Source: Moringa oleifera (taxonomy: Eukaryota > Streptophyta > Magnoliopsida > Brassicales > Moringaceae). Taken from it: a stretch of DNA of 64,000 nt. Every line of letters begins with the position of its first letter. The stretch's first letter is position 1. The notes beneath the pieces are model-generated. The model worked only from the letters and a program-made list of their open reading frames with translations. It searched no databases and was not told the DNA's origin. The position numbers and the translations under genes were made by a program. The stretch spans positions 2,976,001 to 3,040,000 of the forward strand of contig JAJFZO010000889.1 in NCBI GenBank assembly GCA_021397835.1. The letters run 5' to 3'. Below, piece by piece: positions 1-11,680 of the stretch.

Positions 1-351
1 ATTTGACCTGTAGTATACTTTCATGTAAGCATGTTCATATAGGGGCATGTATTATAATGAGACAACTACAACTTTACAGGATACTGCAGTGATGTATCAA
101 TCGTGGAATGGCCAGTAACAAGCCTGACGTACTGGAGCATGTTTCACATATAAAACTTCATTTGGATTATGTTTTACCTTTCTGGGGTAGTTAAATGATA
201 TTTTCCCTTTTTTATGATGCAATCTGATATCTCAATAAGTTTCACCTGCTCTTGATTTTCTTTCACATTCTGTTTTGTTTTTCTCTTTTAAATTTCTCAT
301 TTTAAGATTTTCTTCATTCTAATAACAGGTTATTTATCATTTTGATCTCAG
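1..351. other. Probable intron of the SS5-like gene
   Basis: No coding segment of the family is recognisable here. The stretch ends in a pyrimidine-rich tract and an AG acceptor at 350-351, with another possible acceptor at 327-328. It is best read as the 3' part of the intron before the first visible SS5-like exon. Confidence 0.6.
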
Positions 352-3300
352 GAATGGTCTTCACATTGTTCATATTTGCACTGAAATGGCACCATTGGTA
401 TCTGTTGGACCATTGGCTTCATATGTGACAGGGTTATCTCGTGCCCTGCTGAGAAAGGGCCACCTTGTGGAGGTTATCTTGCCAAAGTAATGAATTGACC
501 ACATCTTAATTTGCTTGCCAAAAGAACTTAGCATCGAATCAAGGGATCTTTTTTTATAAATGTTCATTCATAAAAATCTGAATACAACAACACTACAATT
601 TTTCCTCTTGTCCCATCAGCAAAAAATGAAGGAAAGAAAATAAAATTCCTTAGAATTAATTGTATTACATTAAGATTCCAAATTTTGCACCTCTTTTTCT
701 TTATGATTAAAAAAAAAAAGATTCTTAATTAATTTTTCTTTCAGTTCTCTCATTGATGCCATGAAATTTCTCGAGAATTTATTTGCTGTATTCTTCACTA
801 TTGTTGGTTGCTCTGATGGAAAGGGTCCATTGCCTTTATCATGCAACTTCTTTCATGTGTAGCATCTACATCGATGAAATGCTTAAGAAATCATTCAATC
901 TCTAGGCACTCTTATGCCGTTTGTTTTGTTCCCTTCTTTTTGTGACAATACTTGAATTGAGCTTAAGAGAATGGCTATCAAGGCAATATGTAGAAAATTA
1001 AAGTAGCTGTGAAATTATAAATTTCACTGTGGAGGCATGTCATGAACAATTTACTACTAACAAAACAACCTATCTCTGTCCTCTCTCCATCGCTCTGTCT
1101 GTCAGTCAGTCAGTGCCTCATCTCTGAGCTCCTTCCTCCTTCCCTGCTCTCTCTCAGTATAACTTTGCTTATTGACAAAAAAAAAAAAAAAGACTTTTCT
1201 GTATCTCTAGTGGGATGAGAATTAATCTATGTTCTTCATGGAAAGATTTGCGTCTGCTGACTTATTGACATTGTATGTACATTTGAATTTTGAACAGATA
1301 GTCATCAGTTAATTTACTTAAAATAATCTATCCTCTAATAGGTATGGGATTCTTGAGCTAGATGAAATTCAAGGGCTGCGAGAAATTGAGGCAGAGGCAT
1401 ACTCATATTATAATGGACAATTGCATGGAAACAGAATTTGGACTGGGTGAGTATATGTTGGTTCTTTGATGCAATTTTATGATAAAGTGTTTGTTGTCTC
1501 TTTGTGCTGCAATATTATTGTAGTTTGAGATTTCTTAATATTATCAAGTGACTCAAAATTTGCAGTTTGTTTTGTCATTACTATGTTATCATATTTGTCT
1601 TACATTCTATGCTTGTCATGCAGTGTTATCTGTGGCATTGGAGTCACTCTTATTCAGTCATTGGACTACGCATCCTTTTTTAGCCGTGAGAAGGTATATG
1701 GCTACTCAGATGACTTTGAACGGTCAGTATGACTACCTTTGTAATCTGCTATTGGTCTAGTTCACACTGTGCTTTCAGATTGTTTTTTTTCTTGGTTTTT
1801 GGTTAGTAGTTCATTGGTCGTGTGTTTTCTACTACCACAAAGATAACAAAACATGAAAATCGGAACGTTACAGTATTAGGTTTCAGCAGCCGACTTAGCC
1901 CCATGTGAAGTTACCATTGAAGTTATACTCCTAAGTATCTTTATTCTACATTGGCTTTTGACGAAGTATCATTATTGTTTCTCAATTAGGAGGAAAAGGG
2001 ATGTTAACTTTGAGAAAGTTATTGACTATTCTCTTCGGTTAATGCTTGCCCATAAATGTTGCTGTATTAAAATTATGGTTTACCATTTAATGGTTTATTC
2101 GCATCATGCTTTCAGATTCACCTATTTTTCCCGCGCTTCCTTGGATTATATAGTAAAATCTGGAAAACGACCGGATGTTTTGCACATACACGACTGGCAG
2201 ACAGCAATTATTGGTCCACTTTTCTGGGATATTTTTGTCAAACAGGTAGACTTCGCAATATCAGATAGAATAAATTCGTTTGACTCCTTTGTATTGAATC
2301 TCATTACTTCTCACTTTCTCTCTCTGTCCTTCCTTTTCTCAATCTCCATTCTCCTCCCTCTTCTGTCTCGCCTTCTCTCTCCTTTCCAAAGCAGTGTTCG
2401 TTCCTTAAATTTGCATCATGTAGTAGCCACACAACGTCTTCTGAACCATCATGCATCCTTGAAATAATATGAACAAGATGTGACGAGCACCGAGTTTGAC
2501 AGATTTTGCGGACATGAGCTATCTTAACATTTTAGTTTATGTAACTTCATTTTTGACAAAACTTTATTCTAGTGCATGTTTTTTTTTCTTTTGTTTTGTG
2601 GTGAAATTCTCCAAGAATTGGTTATTCGCAATGAACTATGGCTTGCTGGATTCCTCGTCATCATATTTTAATTCCTATGCTAACATGTAGGGACTTGAAG
2701 GTACTAGAATATTGTTGACATGCCAAGGCTTTGATTCACAGGCAAGTGACTCCTTTCTTTCTTGCTTTACATTCTTTATAAGGTTCTTGGACTTTGACAT
2801 TTAATAAAATATGCTTTAATTTTATATTTTAGTGTCTTGTGCAACCTGATAAGCTAGCATTATGTGGACTTGATCCTTCTAGACTTCACCGGCCTGATCG
2901 TTTGCAGGATAATGCAAAGACTCATCATGTCAATATTTTGAAGGTAACCTCTTCAGCCTATCATGTGTATCTTTATGCAGTTATTCATCTTAGTAAAAAA
3001 TTTAAGTCAAGATGCTCTCCTTACCTAAATTCATGAGATATGGCAATGGTCTGATGACTCAAGTTGAGTAAACAGTCTGACTGCAACTGTGAGTGCTGTC
3101 CGCTATTTATTTGAGATTGATTTATCTTGTACAGTGTTCATATGACTATAATCATTTTGAAGGATAGATATGCAAAGCCATCTAGGAAGTTCAGAAAAGA
3201 GGGTTACCCTCTGAGTTTACGTTAGTTAAAATCTGTTGCAAGTTAATGAGCTGGGAGACAGCCAGATTTGCTTTACTTCACTTTGGAACAGAAGCATGGG

Positions 3301-6300
3301 ATTGGTTGTTGTGAAAATAATTTTGCTTGTATTTGATTCTCGTAAAGGATATGAGCCTTAGACAAAAAGCAATGATTTCTCCCTCTGGTTGATGGGAAGA
3401 AGTGGTTAACAATTGAATATGATAAGTAGAAAAAAATTACATGATATGTGCGCAGCAGTTTCTGACCTAGAATTATTACCAGCTTGTGGTAGGGATGAAG
3501 CTGATTAAAGTTTTTTGATGTTTCATTAGAATGTGGTAATAATATAGAAACTGAGAAGCACTAATTAAATCCTAAGATAAGGTGAGAATTTTTGCATACC
3601 TCTGGATGAATGATTAGATTGTAACTGCTTTATTATGATCTTAGTGCATATATGATCTGAATAGGTGAAGTCACAAGATCTTCTGTTATTGTTGGTGTTA
3701 CTGGAAAATGCTGAAATCCACACACTCCAAAAGGAGGTTCATTAGTATACTAATGAGAATGATGTCCTGATTTTGGTACCTTGTTGACCCATATTTGACT
3801 CTGCATCCCACATTGCAAAGAATAATAATCTACTCTTTTTAGCTCTAAAGCATCCCTTGAATATTTTAGTTTCTACAAGTTTTCAGGGTGGAGTTGTTTA
3901 CTCCAATAAAGTCGTAATCCTGTCATCCATGCATTCTAAAAGGAGGTTCATTAGTAGTCTTGGCTATGGATTGGAACCTACCTTAGCCATTCACAGGTGC
4001 GTCTCTTTTTTAGAATTTTGTTTGACGTATTCTTTCTTATTTTTCCCCCACTCCATGCAAACTGGAAAGGAGCAGAAAATTTTGCTGCAACATATTTATG
4101 GGTTGATTACCATCCTCCTTCATGTCCTCTTGTTTACAATGGGCTGTAGGGAAAAGTTGCTTATTTCTCCCCTAGGATTTGACCACTTGACCTGGGATCC
4201 TTCCAAGGACAAATTCCTTCCCGAAAATTACAGTGCAGAGGACATGAAGGGAAAGTCTGTGTGCAAAGTGGCATTGCAGCAGCAGCTGGGATTAGCTGAG
4301 CAAGCTTCAACTATTATTGTATGTCTTTTTATAGAAGTTCTTTTTTAGAAAACTATTTCTTGATGCCTAGCAAATGATCTACATGAGTGGAATATCGTGA
4401 AGCATTCAATTATGAGAAGAATTTAAATTGTGCCAAAGTGTCTGTACTGGGAAAGATACTGATGAAGATTACATAGTACTTCTATCAAGGAAAGTCATCA
4501 TCTACAAGTTAAAAGACAGTATATGATATGCTTCCTCGATGTGGATATCTATTGTAAACTTATCATATGTGTCAAAAATGTGTGTCTATTCAATCGTCTT
4601 ACTGAATTTTGTTGAGTGTTTTAATGTGTGACCTCATATACATCTAACTGTTCACTCTTATGTGTAAGGCAGGTATTGCCTTTTACTTGTTCTGGATATA
4701 ACAACCTGAACCCAGTACAGTTGCTCGAATGGATGCGGAACTGGATTTTTTCTAAAATCTATACCAACGCTAATCTGATCCTGAGTTAAAATCTGGATTG
4801 TTAATTTATGTTATCTCGTGGCAAAGAGTATGATTTTTTTTTCCCCTTCCAAACTTAATGAGTATTAAGAATCCACCATGTGCCCACAAGAATCGGTGAA
4901 TAATTTCAGTTTGGTATGATGCAATGGTGCTGTTTGATGCTTTTGGAGATTGATGTGCTTTCACAATATTTATTGGTTGGTCTGATATTGTTCTACACCT
5001 CTTTGAATGATTGTCTGTTACACTAACAATGTTGTGAAAGTCTAAGGATGTCTGCAGGCTGTATTTACTTGTATAGATGTTCCTATGTTTATATTTCTAG
5101 TAAAAGAGAATCTGTACTGGGGACTGCAATACACTGTAGAATTATATTATTGTCATCAGATTTCTAGAATGTGATAGCCTGGACTGTTTCTGTGATCTGA
5201 AATGGTACTTTTTGAAGGTTGGGGTCATATTCTTAGAAGTTTCGGATGTCGATCTGGAGAACCTAAAGGCAATTGTTCAAAATACCACCAGGAGAGGTGT
5301 CCAGGTTTATACTTCTCAAAATACATTACTTGGTGGCTAAAATCACTGAAACCCAGTTGACGGATATCACTTAGTAAATTTTCTCAAATTTCTCTGGTTT
5401 GGTTTTCTATTTTTCTTTTCATCTGATTTATTCTAATTCTTGACCTCAGTTTGTCTTTATGGGGACTAGCAAAATGCCAAACATAAACAGGGCACTGGAA
5501 TCTATCCAGGGTGTACTTGAGGTATAGACGACCTTTTGTTTTGTTTGTTTCTTGATATGAAATCATTAACACATGCATTCTTCCATTATAAATGTGGCAA
5601 ATCATAAATTGGCAATATCCTTGTATTTGTGAACTTCTTTTGGGCTCATATCACACTCCTGAATGAAACTTTAGGAGTTCTGTGTTGTCAGGTTCTTTAG
5701 TTTGATTGGTAACTTGATCATACAGAGAAATCTGTTTTCTTTTCTTTTTTCTTTTCTTTTTTTCTCCTCCTTCTGTTCATGCCAAGCTCTAAGAATATAT
5801 TTGGTGTTTTCCTATGTGCACAGGGCAGAAATACAAAATTCATACGGTGCTATGATGAAGCTCTATTACATTTGATTTTTGCAGGATCTGATATTATCTT
5901 GTGCCGATCCTTTCATGATCCCATCTTCCAAGTTCCGGTAAGTTAAGCATAATGTCGTGTGACTAAAATCAAATGCTAATCTACCACTCATTATATTAGC
6001 TTTTTTATGTCAAGGCACTTTTCTCTTTGGCTGGTGATCATAATAGTACTCGTCTCCGACCCAAACCCTTTTCATGGAATAATTCTCAAAATCATTTCCA
6101 TCACTGCATACGTATGAACATTTCCTGACATGCATATGAATACTGACTACACATGAAAGCCATATATAACAGCCCCGTTTTTCAGTTTTGCTCTCTCCAA
6201 CTTCATCATAAATCGTAATCCTTCTTATGTTGCTACATCCACTTCTCTCACTTCCTATTTTTTCAGCACCTTTAATTCACACAGAATTATTTCTTCACTC

Positions 6301-7013
6301 ACATTGAGTCATCGGTCTTCTTCACCCGTGAACCAATTATTTCAGATCACCATGTTGGAAAGTCATGTTGTCGTACAACTACATATCCACCCACCCTTTT
6401 GTTCCCAATTATATGGCCGTCCTATGCTCTTGTATATTAGAAATGTTGTTTTGTTCTCTGAAAAATTTCCAGTTATTGGGGAAATGCAGCTCAAGGCTTT
6501 AAAATATGGAGCCGCTCCAGTTGTAGTTGCCCCTAATGATGATGATGCTTTCAGGTAACCATATCCTGTGGAGCTTTCAGAAACCGAATCTGGTGTTTAT
6601 AGACACACACGGAGACATTCTTTTGTGCATGAAAAATAGTGATTCTCTAGTTTGCAATGTGTTCTGTGCTATTTTATCAGGCATTCTGTAGATCATGACA
6701 AAGAGACCACCAGATTCTGGCAGTTTATCATCTCTACCTTTGGAAACATGTCCCTGGAGCAGGCCCTGGATGAAATTGTAAGTATTTCCGTTTCTTATTT
6801 GTGCACTTGATGGAAGAAATTATACATTATTAAGATGTTCGTTTTATTGGCAAATGGGAACTAAGGATTTTTGGTGATTTCCATCAAACACAGAAGAGCA
6901 ATCCATCCTCTTGGAAACAAAAGATAATGGATGCAATGACAGAGGACTTCTCCTGGGGAGCAGAGTGCTCTGACATTCATATTTCTGCGTACACGGACAT
7001 CAAAAACTTGTGA
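352..7013 (+). CDS. SS5: Starch synthase 5-like protein (non-catalytic), 3' part
   Basis: Fourteen exons join in frame: 352-486, 1342-1446, 1624-1722, 2116-2245, 2691-2741, 2833-2943, 3887-3996, 4150-4318, 5218-5304, 5450-5521, 5824-5937, 6490-6554, 6681-6777, 6894-7013 (487 residues plus stop). The N-terminus lies upstream of the window. The product matches the GT5 starch synthase fold closest to SS4: HICTEMAP at the start, HIHDWQTA, and LCGLDPSRLHRPDRLQDN. The ADP-glucose-binding KVGGL motif is replaced by SVGPL (exon 1), and the C-terminal TGGL motif is replaced by APNDDDAF (exon 12). Loss of both marks the SS5 type, which in Arabidopsis is reported to lack glycosyltransferase activity yet to promote starch granule initiation in chloroplasts with SS4 and MRC. 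Intron 5 (2742-2832) has a GC donor. An alternative acceptor would start the first exon at 329, also open in frame. The family call is firm; function here is inferred. Confidence 0.9.
3729..3956 (+). repeat. Exon segment echoed in the preceding intron
   Basis: A 19-base string beginning aaaaggaggttc occurs at 3729-3747 in intron 6 of the SS5-like gene and again at 3938-3956 inside exon 7. The intronic copy overlaps a perfect 16-base palindrome at 3740-3755. The intronic copy has no neighbouring splice signals that would make it an exon. Confidence 0.6.
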
Positions 7014-10000
7014 GAAATGTATGTATGTAAGTCCATGTGTACAAGTTAGTTCCCATGTTGTGTAAGTATTGTATCTATGTATCATGCTCATTAGAGTCTC
7101 ACTATCTGTAAGTCCTTGTCTATTCACATTAGGTCAGTTTCTTGATTAATGTTAGTGTTGGTAGGTGCAGAAAATGGTCGAGGGAATAGAATAGTTATTA
7201 GGCTATGAGTTTGTAATGCCCTGTTAATAAGGACCCTTTAGCTTCCGCTGAAGGATAGCATTTTTTCTTTTATTCCAGTTTCTTAAATAAATTCCACTTT
7301 TCATACTTATTTCACACATAGTTTGGTCTGTCTTTCATTTGCTTTGGGAATTTGCCATGTTGTTTCTCTTACACATGCTGGCAATTCAACACATGTAATC
7401 GGATCTTGTGCAGTATTTTCTTATATTTCAAATTGGTCATCAATCAATATGATAGTAAATTTATGATCTTAAAAATTAGAAAGATGAGGCGGTATTAAAT
7501 TACAAGGATAAAGTAAAATATATAAGAGATTATATGTTCCTAACACTTATAAAAAAAAATTAATCATACAAAAAATTGTTAGTTTAATGAACCACATTTG
7601 TTATATTTCCAATCATTTAATCTATTAAACTTTCACTAATCAATTTTTTAAAGTTTGTTTTTGATTTTAACAATTATAAATCATGTAAATAATTTTTGTG
7701 TTCACTAGTGTTCTACGTCGGTACTTATCACAACAAATGCTATCAATAATTTTTATAACAGTAATAATTAGTTATATAAATTTGTAATTTTAAAATAAAA
7801 ATTAAAATCAAAATCAAAGTGAATTATTAAATTTAATTAAAGATATAATAAGATATCTATAATTAAAAAATAATAACAATAACAAAAATATTTAAAAATT
7901 TGTCAATCACTTTAAAAATTTATAGAAAAATGGAATTCTGAATCTTATTATTTTAAAGTAATTGTTAGTTTGTTTTGACGGAATCCAATCAAGGAATTAA
8001 TTAAAGTTCTATATGTATATATATGTAAATATATTAAAATATGATGTTATTTAAAAGATTATATAAACATGTATAAAATATAAATTCAACATTAAATATG
8101 ATACAATCATAAGATGAATTTAATCCCTTCGTAATTAAAAAAAAAAAAGCAGAAGGGAAAATAATGGGGGAACAATTTTGAAGAATAAAAAATAATCCAA
8201 AATGGTCCATTAGATTAATTGTAATATTATAAAATTTTCAGCAAGAAGCTGTTCAACAACCATAATTTGCAGTTTGCTTGGATATCCTCCAAAAAAAAAA
8301 AAAAAACAGCTGAAATAGATCTATGTTGCTTGTCACTATGTTGTTATCTTAATTGCTTTAACTTTTATGTTGCATTACAAATCTGCAATAGAAAACTTCA
8401 TCATCCTTCTTTTTTTTTCTTTTTTTTTCTTTTTTGTTTTCGTTGACTTCACTGATTTTTTTTTTCCAAACTTTTATTTTTATTAAGTTAGCTAAACTTC
8501 ATGCCTATTGTTAAAATTTTCGTATACTTATTTTAGTTAAAAAAAATATGAATCTTTTATTATAAGTCATCTTACATTAATTTAACTTTAAATGATAATG
8601 ATTTCAAATTTAACTATTATCAATTTGATAAAATTGAAGATAGAAATTAAAATTCAAAATTATTTAAATAAAATTATGATTAAATTAAAATTTAAAAATA
8701 AATTTATATCTAGAATGTCAAAAATTATCCATAAAAATCCAGTTGAATTCAAAACATTTATCTTTTTTTAAAAAGAGAAATATTAATGTTTTCAAATCAT
8801 ATTAAATAGAACCCTTTTAAATCAATGCATGGACTCATCATAACATTACTTAGTGGAAGTAAATTAACTTTCAATATCATATTTATATTACTAGCGAGTT
8901 TCCTGTACACCCTGAATTGCAATTACATTATTTCAAATAAAGCCAATGAACCTATTACCCTATAAACAGAAAAAAAGAAAGCTAATTAATTATTCTATTT
9001 TTTTTTAAATGTAACTTGAATTTCATTATTTCTTCCTTCCAACATGTAAATGGGATTTCGCGATGAAACCATTTTTCTAGTAGACGTAAAACTAAATCAA
9101 CTAATTGATTTAATTGTAAGGATAGTTTTTGAGATCAATGGTTTATTTTGTTGAATAAAATTATCAATTTAATTTTAAGTAATATATATTTTATAAGTTT
9201 CTGAATATAATTTTTATATAAAATTTTGAAATTTATTTTTTTCAAATAAATTTTAACTTTTAAAAAGTTTTCAAACAAATATTGATCTAGGATCAAATTA
9301 AATTTTATAAAAAATTTAAATATTTAAATATTCAAATTAAAAAAATTTTACAATAAATTTAAATTTAAAATTTTTTATAAATATAAAAATTTAAAATTTT
9401 GTAAAAACATAATTCAAATAAATAAATTTAAAACACATATTCAAAATAAAATTTAAAATTTATTTAAATATTTTTAAAAATATTTTAATAATAATATTTT
9501 TAGTTTTTTGAAATTATTTTAAACTATTATCTAATTTTAACTCATATATTTTTTTTAATTTCACTTATTTATTTATTCAATTAAATTTTATACCTAAATG
9601 AGATTTCATGCAATCCAACATAGAAAATAAATTTCTTGCTCAATTTTGCTAATAACTATTTTTCCAATTTAAAGTTTATTTCATTAACAGTATGATATTT
9701 GCACTTTAAAAAAAGAGTGAATTGTTTTATAATTAACTCACAATTATTAATTAATCTAATAGTTATCCGCGAGATCTTTTGGATAAATTAATAACTCCTT
9801 CACCAACCAACCCACACAGGACCCGGAGTAAGTACCGATCAAATATGAAAAAGTGACGAAGAAATGATAAACGGATAGATAAATAGGAAGGACAGCCAAG
9901 AAAATCAAAAAGCTAAGGAATATCCCTTTGGGATGGTAAAGAAAGGGGAATTTGTGTGGGTGTTTGTGCTTGTTTTTGGGGATTGGTGAGGATTGCGTAG

Positions 10001-10064
10001 GCAGCAATCGAGGAGGGGAAAACGACGAATCGTTAACCAATAATTATTAACAGTTAATTACTAT
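7014..10064. other. AT-rich intergenic spacer
   Basis: About 300 bases after the SS5-like stop look like a 3' UTR. From about 7440 to 9750 the DNA is extremely AT-rich with poly-A and poly-T runs and no coding signal. From about 9760 the composition becomes balanced again, and this part probably holds the promoter and 5' UTR of the Spinster-like gene. No complete transposon was recognised. Confidence 0.6.
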
Positions 10065-11649
10065 ATGGCGGAGCAGGAGCAGCAGAATCCCCCCAAAGAA
10101 GCCATCACGCAGGAATCGAAAGCGCCGACACCGACTGCTTGTCCTCCGTCAGCCGAAGAGCAAATGGCGCGGAGCTCGAGCAGAGGTGAGTCTCCGGCTC
10201 CACCTCTGGCTCCTTCATGGTTCACTCCAAAGAGGTAGCTGTTCTCTTTCATTTTTGTTTTAAACCTTTTTGTTTGGTGATCTAGTGTTTGTTAGCGTGT
10301 TGATGCTGGTCGATTGTACAAGCATGGGGCCGTAGTTTCTTTGTTGCCTCGAATTTGGAAATAGTAGTTTTGGCTGAGGATGGAGTGGTAGCTCTAGAAT
10401 TGCATGGTCTCAATTCTTTAGTTTTCTTTTATTTTTTTTTTGGTATGTCCAGTTGAAGGCAATCGGAACAGTACTGGAATTGGCCTTAAGGTTTATAATT
10501 GTTCTGTATGAGCAAAACGATTTCAAAGAGTTAAGAACTTGGATTGCAGAGCCTGGATGTTTGTATGATCATGAAGCATTTTGATCTTCAGCTCTTTCAA
10601 GTGAACTTAAGCCTAAACGAATCATCAATTCTTGAAAGCATCTAAGAGGAAATATAGAATGAGAAGATTTTGATTGCTTCTCATGTTATAGTATGACCGG
10701 CGTCATGCAATAAGTTGATGTGGTTCATGCTGCATGGGAATGTGAATGATATACTATCTTAAATTTGGATGGCAGTCCATTTAGTTGGTTTATAAACTCA
10801 AAAGCTTCTACATTGTTGTCATTGGCCAGTTTAGCTCACTTTAATTGAGGATATTGAGTTACTAAATTTTGATGGCAGTCCATTTAATTGGTTTATGAAC
10901 TCAAAACTTCTATATTTTTGTTTTATTGGCCAGTTCACTCATGTTAATTGAGGATGCTGAGTTACTAGTTTTGGAGTGGTAATCACATTATTTTTCTGTT
11001 CCAGGTTACTCATACTCTTTTGCGTGATTAACATGTTAAATTATGTTGATCGAGGAGCAATGGCTAGCAATGGCGTCAATGGGAGTATGAGGACTTGTGA
11101 TGATAAAGGAATTTGCACTTCGGGTAGCGGAATTCAGTAAGATTTACTGAAGGTTTATGTTTGATTGCATAGTACGACCTTTGCTCTTTTGAAGCAGCTA
11201 ATCTTGTAACGCTGGTTGGCAGTGTTTACATTAATTCTTATTAATTTCATTGGTAAATGAATGCGAAGATTCCATCTGAAACTATCGTCACTTTTGATAG
11301 ATTCTTATCATATTTGACATGAAAAATTTGTATGGTTAACTTAGTGCATTCAAGATGCTTATGCATGCTGGCTGATACTATGGTCCAAAATTATGGTGAA
11401 CGTAGAATGGGAATTATAGTCAGCTGTTGGATTGTTAGTGCTTCCATTGAATGGTTAACTTATGAAAATCGCATCAAACAGATTTGTCTTTGTATCTGTC
11501 TTGAAAATGTTAGCTCAGTCCAGATTTGTTCTGTGTGTTCCAGAGCAATATCTGTGCTCTTACTTAGAAAAGTAGTTGCTGTTGCAATTGTGTACCCATA
11601 TCCAAATGGTCATTGAGTTCTTATGCAAAACCCATGCTACTTTCATGTC

Positions 11650-11680
<31 letters not shown>

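Noticed and set aside
9756..10040. Minus-strand open frame of 94 codons just before the Spinster-like start
   Set aside because: Lies in the likely promoter and leader; hydrophobic composition follows from purine-rich + strand; no homology seen.
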